This document shows positions 17,131-25,082 of a stretch of DNA of 64,000 nt, one piece after another. Position 1 is the stretch's first letter, and every line of letters starts with the position of its first letter. The DNA comes from Acidobacteriota bacterium (GTDB lineage Bacteria > Acidobacteriota > Holophagae > Holophagales > Holophagaceae), in NCBI GenBank assembly GCA_021794095.1, contig JAJYRN010000011.1, positions 1-64,000 on the forward strand, in the 5' to 3' direction. The notes below the pieces were generated by a model. It did no database searches. It had not been told where the DNA came from and saw only the letters and a list, made by a program, of their open reading frames with translations. Position numbers and translations under genes: made by a program.

Positions 17131-18275
17131 CGCGCCTCCGCCGCCTTCACGTCCGCATCCGTGGCGTTCTGGGCGCGCTGGAGGGCGCGCACGTAGTGGA
17201 CGATGGCCCAGCGCTGGTCCACCGTCAGATCCGCTGCGTGGGAAGGCATCGCGTTCTTGCCCATGGTGATGACCCAGAAGATCTTGCCGTCAGGGTAGTT
17301 TCGGATCTGCTCCGACTGGAGGTTCGCGGGCTTGGCCCCGTAGGCGGCGGTGAGGGTCGGTGTGCCGTTGGCGAGGGGGCCGTGGCACAGCTCACAGCGG
17401 ATGTGGAAGAGGCGCTTGCCTTCGGCCAGCACCGCCGGTGTGGTGGGCAGCGGGTTCACCAGGGCGGCGGCCTCCTCCTGGGAGGACACGCCGAGGGGCA
17501 GGTAGCCCCGGGCGACGGTGCCGGGAACCGGCTCCTGCATGCCGAAGCCGTCCTTGAAGAAGGGGTCTGCCTTCTGGGCGGCGAGCTTGGGCTGGTCCTC
17601 CATGTGCGACATGGGCGGCAGCACGGGGAAGAGCTTGACCGCGCCATACATGATCAGTCCGGCCACCACGCAGGAGACGAAGATGCCCCCCGCCGCGCGC
17701 AGGATGTAGTCGCTGGTGAGGAAGGGATCCCGGTCCGGCTCGATCAATACCTCAATCCCCGTGGCGCCGGCGGCGGCCAGGGCGGCCTGGGCCGCGGCGG
17801 CATCGAAGCCTTCGCCTTCGGCCTCGATGGACAGCGCGAAGCGATCACGGGTGATGGCCTTGATGGCATCCGAGGCCAGCACGGGATGGCCAAACAAAGG
17901 CAGCCGGTTGAGCAGGAGCAGCATCCCCAGGCCGGCGGTGAAGGTGGCGAAGAGCACCGTCACTTCGAAGATGATGGGGATGAAGGCTTCCCAGGACCAG
18001 GGCGCCTTGCCGCCAGTGATGATGGGGTAATCCACCGCACTGACCCAGAATTGGAACACGAAGGCCGTGATGGCACCCAGGATGCCCATGACCAGCACCA
18101 TGCCGCCCAGGGGGGACCGTCGAAGGCCCAGGGCGTCATCTATCCCGTGGATGGGATAGGGCGTGTAGGCTTCCAGGCGGCCGAGGTTCTTGGCCTTCAC
18201 CTGGGGGATGGCCTCCATCAGGGCGTCGGCCGTGTCGAACAGTCCGAGGACGGAGGAGGCGTTGCCGCTACTCAT
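17127..18275 (-). CDS. Fused alternative complex III subunits ActD and ActE
   Basis: 382 residues. Residues 1-190 match ActD (DUF3341), with two helices (LGGMVLVMGILGAITAFVF and PIIFEVTVLFATFTAGLGML). A further helix (about 194-215) leads into a monoheme cytochrome c domain with CELCH at 294-298 and a candidate axial Met in GKNAMPSH. In well-studied ACIII systems these are separate proteins, ActD and ActE. The frame is continuous with no stop or shift between them. It overlaps actC by 8 nt and actF by 4 nt. Confidence 0.9.
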   Translation of the reverse strand: MSSGNASSVLGLFDTADALMEAIPQVKAKNLGRLEAYTPYPIHGIDDALGLRRSPLGGMVLVMGILGAITAFVFQFWVSAVDYPIITGGKAPWSWEAFIPIIFEVTVLFATFTAGLGMLLLLNRLPLFGHPVLASDAIKAITRDRFALSIEAEGEGFDAAAAQAALAAAGATGIEVLIEPDRDPFLTSDYILRAAGGIFVSCVVAGLIMYGAVKLFPVLPPMSHMEDQPKLAAQKADPFFKDGFGMQEPVPGTVARGYLPLGVSSQEEAAALVNPLPTTPAVLAEGKRLFHIRCELCHGPLANGTPTLTAAYGAKPANLQSEQIRNYPDGKIFWVITMGKNAMPSHAADLTVDQRWAIVHYVRALQRAQNATDADVKAAEAR

Positions 18276-19671
18276 GGCCGTCTCCGTGGTGGGAGGGCTG
18301 GGCGTCCGGCAGGATCCCCTTCACTTCCGTGGTGGCGATCACCGGGAGCACCCGCGCGAAAATCAGGACCAAGGTGAAGAAGAGGCCGAAGGAACCCAGC
18401 AGGATTCCGAGATCCACGATGGTGGGCTTGTACACCCGCCAGGCGGAGGGCATGTAGTCCTGGTGCAGCGAAATCACGATGATGCTGAACCGCTCGAACC
18501 ACATGCCGATGGTGACCCCGATGGACACGAGGATCATCCAGAAGTAGCTGGTGCGGCACTTCCGGAACCAGAGCAGCTGCGGGACGAAGATGTTGCAGCA
18601 GATGGTCAGCCACCCCGCCCAGCCGTAGGTTCCAGAGATGAAGTTGATGAAGTTGTGCTCGAGGTAGGTGTTCTGGGAATACCAGGCGGTAAAGCCCTCC
18701 ATGAAGTAGGCGTACCCCATGAGACAGGACATGCCGAGAATCACCTTGTTCATCACTTCCAGATGCCGCAGGGTGATGAGGTTCTTCAGGTCCATGGTTT
18801 CCCGCACGACCACGAGTACCATGACCACCATGGCGAAGCCGGCGAAGATGGCGCCCGCCACGAAGTAGGGCGGGAAGATGGTCATGTGCCAGGCCGGCAC
18901 CACGGAGGTGGCGAAGTCGAAGGACACCACCGAGTGCACGGAGAGCACCAGACCCGTGGCCAGCCCGGCGAGCAGGAGGTAGGCCTTCTCGTAGTGCTGC
19001 CAGTGGGAAGCGGCGCCGCGCCAACCCAGGCTCAGCACGGTGTAGATGGTCTTCCGCAGCTTGCTGGTGGTCCGGTCCCGCATGGAGGCGAGGTCGGGCA
19101 CCAGGCCCAGGTACCAGAACATGAGCGACACGGAGAAGTAGGTGCTGACGGCGAAGACATCCCAGATCAGGGGCGAGCGGAAATTCACCCAGAGCGCCCG
19201 CTGGTTCGGGTAGGGGAACAGCCAGAAGGCCAGCCAGGGGCGGCCCACGTGCAGCAGCGGGAAGAGGCCCGCGCACATGACGGCGAAGATGGTCATGGCC
19301 TCGGCGAAGCGGGCGATGGCGTTGCGCCAGCGTTTGCGGAAGAGGAAGAGAATGGCTGAGATCAGTGTGCCGGCGTGGCCGATGCCCACCCAGAACACGA
19401 AGTTGATGATGCCGAAGCCCCAGAAGACGGGGCTGTTGTTGCCCCAGGTGCCGATGCCGTCGTAGACCGTGATGCCCATGAAGACGAGGCCGATGGCCAG
19501 GCAGGTCAGCGTGACGGCGAGGGCGAGGTACCACTTCAGGGGCGGGCGGCGGTCCGGGAAGGCCAGGACCTGATCGTCCAGGCTGCCGGGGGTGACGGTG
19601 CCCTCGGTGAGGGGGGGCTCCACCAGGCGTTCAGGAAGGGTGCTGGGGATGCTGGCAGCGTCACTTCGCAT
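18268..19671 (-). CDS. actC: Alternative complex III, quinol-binding membrane subunit ActC (NrfD family)
   Basis: 467 residues with about ten membrane helices. FWGFGIINFVFWVGIGHAGT carries the conserved His next to the Fe-S subunit where quinol is thought to bind. Also typical are LHVGRPWLAFWLFPYPNQRALW and NFRSPLIWDVFA. The ATG at 19671 is preferred over 19686 because GAGGGAGG lies 5 nt upstream of it. The gene overlaps actB by 11 nt and actDE by 8 nt. Confidence 0.95.
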   Translation of the reverse strand: MRSDAASIPSTLPERLVEPPLTEGTVTPGSLDDQVLAFPDRRPPLKWYLALAVTLTCLAIGLVFMGITVYDGIGTWGNNSPVFWGFGIINFVFWVGIGHAGTLISAILFLFRKRWRNAIARFAEAMTIFAVMCAGLFPLLHVGRPWLAFWLFPYPNQRALWVNFRSPLIWDVFAVSTYFSVSLMFWYLGLVPDLASMRDRTTSKLRKTIYTVLSLGWRGAASHWQHYEKAYLLLAGLATGLVLSVHSVVSFDFATSVVPAWHMTIFPPYFVAGAIFAGFAMVVMVLVVVRETMDLKNLITLRHLEVMNKVILGMSCLMGYAYFMEGFTAWYSQNTYLEHNFINFISGTYGWAGWLTICCNIFVPQLLWFRKCRTSYFWMILVSIGVTIGMWFERFSIIVISLHQDYMPSAWRVYKPTIVDLGILLGSFGLFFTLVLIFARVLPVIATTEVKGILPDAQPSHHGDGHE

Positions 19672-22600
19672 GGCGGCCTCCCTCAAGGGCAGGGTTCTTC
19701 AGATCCGCCAGGTAGGTAATGGCGGGTCTCGTGCCGAGCTCTTCGAGCACCTTGTAGCCCCGGTTCGACTTCACCAGCTGGGAGACCCGGCTGTCCGGAT
19801 CTTTGAGGTCGCCGAAGACGATGGCCTCTGCGGGGCAGGCGGCCACGCAGGCCGGGGTGATCTCGCCGTCGCGCAGGGGGCGTCCTTCGCCCATGGCGCG
19901 GATCTTCCCGTCCTCGATGCGTTGGACGCAGAAGGTGCATTTCTCCATGACGCCGCGGGGGCGCACCGTGACTTCGGGGTTATAGACCAGGCTCTCGGGC
20001 TCGGTCTTGTCCGCGGTGTACTCCAGGAAATTGAACCGGCGGACTTTGTAGGGGCAGTTGTTGGCGCAGTAGCGGGTGCCCACGCAGCGGTTGTAGACCA
20101 TCTGGTTCAGTCCCTCGGGACTGTGGTTGGTGGCATTCACCGGGCAGACATTCTCGCAAGGGGCGTCGTCGCACTGCTGGCAGAGCATGGGCTGGTGGAC
20201 CACCGTGGGATTGTCCACCGGGCCTTCGTAGTAGGTGTCGAGGCGGATCCAGTGCATCTCGCGGCCCTTGGCCACCTGCTCGGGCCCCACCACGGCGATG
20301 TTGTTCTCGGACTGGCAGGATACGGAACAACCGGCGCATCCCACGCAGGCGGAGAGATCAATGACCATGCCCCACTTGTGATTGGGGAACCGCTGGTCCG
20401 GGTAGAGCGAGGTTGGTTCGGCGGCCTTCTCCTGTGCCGTGGCCTCCTGGGCGTACTCGGCCAGGGAGAAGGTGCGCACGATATCCTGACCATCCAGGCG
20501 GTGGTGGGCCTGGGTGCGGGAGAGGGTCCTGGTGTTGCCAGTGGCGCGGAGTTGAAGACCCGTGCGCAGGAAGGGCGCCGGGCTGCCGGCCGCCACCAGG
20601 GGGAAGGCATTCACGCCCTTGCCCGTGGCCACCTCGCCTGTGGTGCGCCCGTAGCCCAGGGCCAGCGACACCACACCGGCGGCCTGGCCCGGCTGGAGGA
20701 CCACGGGCAGGCGCAGGGTCGTGCCAGCCAGCGCAAGTTCCACCTCGTCGCCATCGTGGAGATGCAGACGCTGGGCGTCCGCCACGGAAAGCAGGAGCGG
20801 GTTGTCCCAGGTCATCTTGGTGACGGGATCCGGGGTCTCCTGCAGCCACCCGTTGCCGGCGTGGCGGCCATCGAGGGTGGCGAAGCCCGGATGGAGGAAG
20901 AGTTCCATCCCATCGGCCTGCGCAGCGAAAGCCTGCCGAGCCGCGTCGGCGATCCCGGTCCCCTTGAAGGCGGGCGCGGCCGGGGCCTGCCCGTCCTTGA
21001 CGAGGCCATCATGGAGGGCCACCTCGAAGTAGCGTTCGAAGGGCACCAGGCTGCCGCTCGGGTACACGGTCCGCTGCCACCGCGCCTTCAGGTAGGTGTG
21101 GTAGTCGCCGGGTACGGTGGCGCCCAGGCCGCGGAGTAGGGCCAGGAGGGTGTCTTCGCCCTGGCGGGTGTCGTAGAGGGCGCCGATGGTGGGCTGCTGA
21201 AGCACGGCCAGGGCGCCATCCTCGTAGTCGTTCCAGGCTTCCAGCCAGTGGTGCTCGGGCAGCAGGAACGAACACTGGGCGGCGGTCTCGTCCTCCGCCA
21301 GGCCGATCCAGGCGCGGCAGGGCACCTTGGCCAGAGCCTCCTGCCAGGCCTGGGCGGCGGGGAAGGCGTAGGCGGGATTCACCTCCCAGAGGATCGCCGC
21401 GGCATAGCGGCCCGCGGCCATGCCCTGGATGGCGGTGGTGAGCTCCGTCAGGGTGGCCAGGGGATCGGCCGACCGCAGTTCCTGGCCCCGGGAGCCCAGC
21501 ATGGCGTTCAGCAGGTGGGTGCCCTGGTGGGCTTCGGCGGACAGACTGGAGCCGCAGAGGACCACGGCCCCCTGTCCAGCGGAGGCCAGATCCGCCAGCA
21601 GGCGGTTCCAGGTCTCCGTGGGCAAGTCCACGCCCGGAGGCACGCCGCCCGGGACGGCGGAAAGATCCACGCCCGCAGGCAGGGCCAGTCCGTGGCGGGT
21701 ATGCAGATCCTTCGCGAGGGCGAAGGCCACGGCGGCGAGCTGGGTGGGGCGCAGAGGAATGCGTTCGTCGGCATTGGAGCCCGTGAGGCTCAGGGCGCCC
21801 TCCAGCACCCACAGGCGGTTCATGGGTTGGCCGGGCTGGCTGAGGCGCCGCTGGGCCGCGAAGGCGGCCATGGCTTCTGGATCTTCGCCGCTGAGGAAAT
21901 CGGAAGCGAGGGCCAGGATCACCTTGGCCTGCTCCAGGCGCGGCACGGCCATCACATCGGTGCCGAACACGGCACGGGTGCCATCGAGGGCGCCATCGCC
22001 GATGGCGGGCTCCCAGGCCAGGTGTTCCAGCGTGGGGAGCGCCGCCTTGAGGTCCGCGAGCAGGGCTCGGCGGCTGGGGGAGGCCACGGCGCCAGTCAGG
22101 AGGAGCACGGGTTTTCCGGCGGCCTTGGCGTCGGCCAGGGCGGCGACCAGGCGGCGGTCGGCCTCCGGCCAGGCGATGGACCGGCCGTCGGCCTTCGGCC
22201 CCCGCAGCCGTTCGGGATCGTAGAGGCGCAGGATGTCGGCCACCACGCGGAGGCCGGTCTTGCCCTTGAACCCCGGGTGCTCGTCGTTGCCCGTGATGTG
22301 GATGGGGCGGCCTTCGCGGGTCTTCACGAGCAGGGAGTAGACCCGCCGGCCCTCCTGGGTGGCGCTGGCGTAGTAGTTGGCCACGCCGGGGATGACCTCC
22401 AGCGGGCGCCGGGTATAGGGGACGATGGTGCCCTGGGCCTTCCGGTCGCAGGCCACCGTGGCGGCCAGGGCCGCGGCGCCGCCCAGGATGCCCAGGAAAC
22501 CGCGGCGGGACAGCTCGGAGGGCGCCGGCAGGTCGCTGATGTCCACGGCGCCCGGCAGGAACTCGTCCTGAGCCGCCCGGCGGGCTGCCGGTGTCTCCAC

Positions 22601-22675
22601 GCGCTCGTCCAGGGTGCGCCAATGCTGGGGCGGCACGACGGGCGGTTCGGGGGTGTCGGGGATCCGGGTCTTCAT
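19661..22675 (-). CDS. actB: Alternative complex III, iron-sulfur/molybdopterin-like subunit ActB
   Basis: About 1004 residues. A Tat-type leader SRRGFLGILGGAAALA near residue 50 precedes a large domain related to molybdopterin oxidoreductases, which in ActB is known to lack the cofactor. The C-terminal 270 or so residues form a ferredoxin-like module with cysteine clusters CVGCAGCSVSCQSE, CQQCDDAPCENVCP, CVGTRYCANNCP and CTFCVQRI...CVAACP, sufficient for three [4Fe-4S] and one [3Fe-4S]. The start is uncertain. ATG 22675 is used; an in-frame GTG at 22687 adds four residues. Confidence 0.95.
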   Translation of the reverse strand: MKTRIPDTPEPPVVPPQHWRTLDERVETPAARRAAQDEFLPGAVDISDLPAPSELSRRGFLGILGGAAALAATVACDRKAQGTIVPYTRRPLEVIPGVANYYASATQEGRRVYSLLVKTREGRPIHITGNDEHPGFKGKTGLRVVADILRLYDPERLRGPKADGRSIAWPEADRRLVAALADAKAAGKPVLLLTGAVASPSRRALLADLKAALPTLEHLAWEPAIGDGALDGTRAVFGTDVMAVPRLEQAKVILALASDFLSGEDPEAMAAFAAQRRLSQPGQPMNRLWVLEGALSLTGSNADERIPLRPTQLAAVAFALAKDLHTRHGLALPAGVDLSAVPGGVPPGVDLPTETWNRLLADLASAGQGAVVLCGSSLSAEAHQGTHLLNAMLGSRGQELRSADPLATLTELTTAIQGMAAGRYAAAILWEVNPAYAFPAAQAWQEALAKVPCRAWIGLAEDETAAQCSFLLPEHHWLEAWNDYEDGALAVLQQPTIGALYDTRQGEDTLLALLRGLGATVPGDYHTYLKARWQRTVYPSGSLVPFERYFEVALHDGLVKDGQAPAAPAFKGTGIADAARQAFAAQADGMELFLHPGFATLDGRHAGNGWLQETPDPVTKMTWDNPLLLSVADAQRLHLHDGDEVELALAGTTLRLPVVLQPGQAAGVVSLALGYGRTTGEVATGKGVNAFPLVAAGSPAPFLRTGLQLRATGNTRTLSRTQAHHRLDGQDIVRTFSLAEYAQEATAQEKAAEPTSLYPDQRFPNHKWGMVIDLSACVGCAGCSVSCQSENNIAVVGPEQVAKGREMHWIRLDTYYEGPVDNPTVVHQPMLCQQCDDAPCENVCPVNATNHSPEGLNQMVYNRCVGTRYCANNCPYKVRRFNFLEYTADKTEPESLVYNPEVTVRPRGVMEKCTFCVQRIEDGKIRAMGEGRPLRDGEITPACVAACPAEAIVFGDLKDPDSRVSQLVKSNRGYKVLEELGTRPAITYLADLKNPALEGGRHAK

Positions 22676-22679
22676 CGGC

Positions 22680-22877
22680 TCATCCACGGCGCGGGACGGA
22701 ATGGGAAGGCGGGGCGAGGGTGGGACGGCGCGGGGGGTGGACCCCGGGTGGTGTTTCCGGGGGCGCGTTCCTTCCAGCCCGGACCGCCAAGTCCAGGGCT
22801 TTCCGGCTCAGCAGGAGGGGGCCCGCCACGAGGGCGGTCAAGCGGCCCAGGATCTCGCGTCGGTTCAGGGTGCCCAT
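22680..22877 (-). CDS. Small Tat-signal-like protein between actA and actB (orf65)
   Basis: 65 codons from the ATG at 22877, with GGAG 7 nt upstream, filling the otherwise unexplained 230-bp gap between actA and actB. The N-terminus MGTLNRREILGRLTALVAG has a twin arginine followed by a hydrophobic stretch and resembles a Tat signal. The rest (about 35 residues, rich in Pro and Arg) has no recognisable domain. Its end lies at the actB start. It could be an assembly peptide, a leader for coupling, or the relic of a larger protein. Confidence 0.5.
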   Translation of the reverse strand: MGTLNRREILGRLTALVAGPLLLSRKALDLAVRAGRNAPPETPPGVHPPRRPTLAPPSHSVPRRG

Positions 22878-22905
22878 GGTCGTCTCCGGAGATCGTGGTG
22901 AGGGC

Positions 22906-23469
22906 CTACCGGTGGCACGCGGAGCAGTACTCCGGGCCCCGGGTGATCGGGCTGTTCTTGGGCAGGGCCGCATGCGGATCCCGATGGCAGCCCAGGCAGT
23001 TCCCCATGCGCATGCCCATTACCCGGGTGAGCACCGGCATGTCCTGGACCTGACCGTGGCAGGTCTGGCAGGCGATGCCGGCATTCACATGGGGACGGTG
23101 GTCGAAATAGACGTGGTCCGGCAGGGTGTGGACCCGCTTCCAGAGGATCGGCTGGCCCGCGTTGTAGAGCCGGGTGAGCTTCTGGATGGCGGGGCTGTCC
23201 GTGCGGGTCACCCGGTGGCAGCCCATGCAGACTTCGGCGCTGGGCACGCCGGCCGAGCGGGAGCGGGTCGCGCCCGAGTGGCAGTAGAGGCACTGCATCT
23301 TCATCACGCCGGCATGCAGCTGGTGCGAGAAGGGGATGGGCTGCTGGGGGGCGTAGCCCTTGGCGAAGCGATCGGGCTGCACGAACCAGCCCACCGTCAG
23401 CACGGTGAGGAGCACGGCCAGGGCCCCCACGGGGAGCACGAAGCGGGTGGCTCGATCGAATGGATGCAT
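22906..23469 (-). CDS. actA: Alternative complex III, pentaheme cytochrome c subunit ActA
   Basis: 187 residues. One N-terminal membrane helix (FVLPVGALAVLLTVLTVGWFV) is followed by five CxxCH heme sites: CLYCH, CMGCH, CQTCH, CLGCH and CSACH. That count matches ActA of known ACIII enzymes. It collects electrons from the ActB Fe-S clusters and passes them to the monoheme subunit. The ATG at 23469 (MHPFDRATRF) has GAGGT 5 nt upstream and opens the operon. The longer upstream frame lacks similarity. Confidence 0.94.
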   Translation of the reverse strand: MHPFDRATRFVLPVGALAVLLTVLTVGWFVQPDRFAKGYAPQQPIPFSHQLHAGVMKMQCLYCHSGATRSRSAGVPSAEVCMGCHRVTRTDSPAIQKLTRLYNAGQPILWKRVHTLPDHVYFDHRPHVNAGIACQTCHGQVQDMPVLTRVMGMRMGNCLGCHRDPHAALPKNSPITRGPEYCSACHR

Positions 23470-23624
23470 CACGACCTCGCGTGGGCGGCGTGCCGGGCGA
23501 CTGGGGAGAAGGGAATGGAGGGGCTGCACCATTCCAGGGCCATGCCAGGGCAGAAACAAGCCGCCCGTGGGATCACAACCTTGGAATCGCATCCCGAGGA
23601 TAGATCACCGAGAAGCGACTGTTA

Positions 23625-23645
23625 AGCTCTTTTTTCAGAAGAGCT
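23625..23645. other. Stem-loop in the leader of the act-cox operon
   Basis: AGCTCTT (23625-23631), 7-nt loop, AAGAGCT (23639-23645): a perfect 7-bp stem, about 10-30 nt into the predicted act-cox mRNA and about 150 nt upstream of the actA start. It may stabilise the mRNA. No SD sequestration is apparent. Confidence 0.45.
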
Positions 23646-23662
23646 GATTTATTTTTTAAGTG

Positions 23663-23692
23663 ATTTTAAGGTGATTTATGAAGGCCAACCAA
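23663..23692 (-). promoter_or_regulatory. Candidate promoter of the act-cox operon
   Basis: Read on the minus strand: TTGGTT (23692-23687), an 18-nt spacer, and TAAAAT (23668-23663). This lies in the most AT-rich stretch of the neighbourhood and predicts a start near 23656. The -10 is good (5 of 6) and the -35 moderate. Confidence 0.45.
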
Positions 23693-23710
23693 TGGGATCG
23701 GTTTCATCCA

Positions 23711-23730
23711 TGTGTGACGCACATCACACA
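23711..23730. promoter_or_regulatory. CRP-type palindrome upstream of the act-cox operon
   Basis: TGTGTGA-CGCACA-TCACACA: a perfect 7+7 inverted repeat containing the CRP half-sites TGTGA-N6-TCACA. Its centre (about 23720.5) is some 64 bp upstream of the predicted start at 23656, close to the -61.5 spacing typical of class I activation by CRP/FNR-family proteins. Confidence 0.65.
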
Positions 23731-23784
23731 GGCTGTGGGCCCGCAGCTCCGCCCCGGAAGACCCCACGACGCAGGATGGTCCGC

Positions 23785-23861
23785 ATCACGTGGGGAGCCC
23801 GAGGGGGACGCAGAGCGCCCGGAGGGTATGGGCGGTCCCCTTCGTTCAGAGCAGACGTGAT
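23785..23861. repeat. Roughly 75-bp direct repeat, copy A
   Basis: Begins ATCACGTGGGGAGCCCGAGG, continues with GGGACGCAGAGCGCCC and GGGCGGTCCCCTTCGTTC, and ends near AGAGCAGACGTGAT. Inside, GGGGAC pairs with GTCCCC and CGCCC with GGGCG, so it can fold as a hairpin. Copy B follows after a palindrome. No protein gene is supported in 23470-23961. Confidence 0.75.
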
Positions 23862-23887
23862 GTTCCGGCTTGGCCGGGATATCACGT
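23855..23887. repeat. Palindromic repeat, core TCCGGC-TTG-GCCGGG (copy 2)
   Basis: ACGTGATGTTCCGGC (23855-23869), loop TTG, GCCGGGATATCACGT (23873-23887): 15-bp arms, with two differences that would still pair as G-U in RNA. It has the same architecture as the palindromes at 9765 and 42730 and joins the two direct repeat copies. Confidence 0.7.
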
Positions 23888-23955
23888 GGGGAGCCCGAGG
23901 GGGACGCAGAGCGCCCAGAGGGCGCAGGCGGTCCCCTTCGTTCAGAGCAGACCCG
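23881..23955. repeat. Roughly 75-bp direct repeat, copy B
   Basis: The same sequence as copy A, except that the centre reads GCGCCCAGAGGGCGCAGGC, which makes a better internal hairpin (GCGCCC-AGA-GGGCGC), and the end reads GCAGACCCGAT. Differences are concentrated in the hairpin loop and the 3' end. It lies just beyond the 3' end of maf and could act as its terminator. Confidence 0.75.
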
Positions 23956-23961
23956 ATCAGC

Positions 23962-24585
23962 TCAACCCGGAAAGCCCACCCAGGGTTTCAACACACCCAG
24001 AGACAGGAACAGGGCGCCCATGCGCTCCACCGGAAGCCCCATCACCGTGGAGAAGCTGCCCTCCACCTGCTCGATGAACAGCGCCCCGATGCCCTGGATG
24101 GCATAGGCCCCGGCCTTGTCCATGGGTTCGCGGGTGCCCACGTACCAGCGGATCTGGGCCTCGGTCATGGGACGGAACAGCACCTCGGCGGTATCCACGA
24201 AACTGTGGATCTCGTCGTTCTTCTGGAGGCAGAACCCGGTGTGGACCTGGTGCTTCCGCCCCTGGATCAGCCCGAGCATCCGTACCGCGTCCTCGGCATC
24301 CACGGGCTTGTTCAGAGTGTGGTGGTCCACCGCCACGGTCGTATCGGCGGCCAGGATCCATCGGCTGGGATTGCGGCGGGCGACGACCTCGGCCTTGAGC
24401 TCCGCCAGGCGCAGCACCAGATCGCGGGGTTCCTCGTCCAGGAGCGGGGTCTCGTCCACCTGGGGCGCCTGGAGCTCGAAGGGGATACGGAGCGCTTCCA
24501 TCCAGTGCCGCCGCCGGGGACTGACGCTGGCGAGGATCAGCGGAAGGAGGGACGCGCCCGGCAGGCCGGGGAAGGTATCGGTCAC
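23962..24585 (-). CDS. maf: Maf-family nucleoside triphosphate pyrophosphatase
   Basis: 207 residues. It hydrolyses non-canonical or modified nucleoside triphosphates (dTTP/UTP or m7GTP types) to monophosphates. Family motifs are LASVSPRRRHWME at the N-terminus, WILAADTTVAVD with the catalytic Asp, NKPVDAEDAVRML and the C-terminal VMGLPV. The start is taken as GTG 24585, which overlaps the acetyltransferase stop by 4 nt (GTGA) and has AGGGGG upstream. It is the last gene of a four-gene overlapping cluster (SpoU methylase-lnt-GNAT-maf). Confidence 0.92.
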   Translation of the reverse strand: MTDTFPGLPGASLLPLILASVSPRRRHWMEALRIPFELQAPQVDETPLLDEEPRDLVLRLAELKAEVVARRNPSRWILAADTTVAVDHHTLNKPVDAEDAVRMLGLIQGRKHQVHTGFCLQKNDEIHSFVDTAEVLFRPMTEAQIRWYVGTREPMDKAGAYAIQGIGALFIEQVEGSFSTVMGLPVERMGALFLSLGVLKPWVGFPG

Positions 24586-25082
24586 CGCAGCCCCCTGCGT
24601 TGGAGTTCGCCCACCTCCACCCGCATGTGGATGGCCTCGGGATCGGCGGCGGGCTGGAAGCCGAAGCGCGGGTAGAAGGGCGCGGCGTCGCGGGTATCCA
24701 GAACGAAGTGCTGGACCTCTCCGACCCAGGGATGCCGAAGGGCCCACTGCACCAGGGCGGAGGCGATGCCCAGGCCCATCATGTCCCGGGCGGTGACGAC
24801 ATCGTAGAGCTTGGCTTCGTAGGCATGGTCGGACCAGAGGCGGGTGGCGCCCACCAGGCGGCCGCCCATGGTCCCTTCGGGCACCAGGCGGGCGGTGAGC
24901 ATCCGGGAGCCGGCCAGCAGGCGTCGCCACTGGGCGATGGTGCGCTCCGCCGTCCAATAGACCTCCTCCGCCTGGAAGAAGATCTGGAGTTCCCGGGGGT
25001 CTATGCTCCAGGTCTCGTCGGCGAACGCCACCAGACCCTGGGGGGTCGGGAGCGGCTCCGGTACCAGGAAATCGCGGGTCAT
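24582..25082 (-). CDS. GNAT-family N-acetyltransferase
   Basis: 166 residues with a GNAT fold. The acetyl-CoA pyrophosphate loop is seen as ARDMMGLGIASALVQWAL and the C-terminal beta-bulge region as VLDTRDAAPFYPRFGF. The FYPRFGF motif is typical of small-molecule and peptide acetyltransferases. The N-terminal part (ARLVPEGTMGGRLVGATRLW) resembles the family's substrate strands. The substrate is unknown. The ATG at 25082 overlaps the lnt stop by 4 nt, and the gene overlaps maf by 4 nt. Confidence 0.88.
   Translation of the reverse strand: MTRDFLVPEPLPTPQGLVAFADETWSIDPRELQIFFQAEEVYWTAERTIAQWRRLLAGSRMLTARLVPEGTMGGRLVGATRLWSDHAYEAKLYDVVTARDMMGLGIASALVQWALRHPWVGEVQHFVLDTRDAAPFYPRFGFQPAADPEAIHMRVEVGELQRRGLR

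Noticed and set aside
23785-23955. CRISPR array from the tandem repeats
   Set aside because: There are only two units, 75 bp long and internally palindromic, with a palindrome rather than a unique spacer between them, and no cas gene nearby.
23871-24077. Short plus-strand ORFs translating the 75-bp repeats (GARGGRRAPRG...)
   Set aside because: They arise from the repeat sequence itself, have no start signals and end inside maf antisense.
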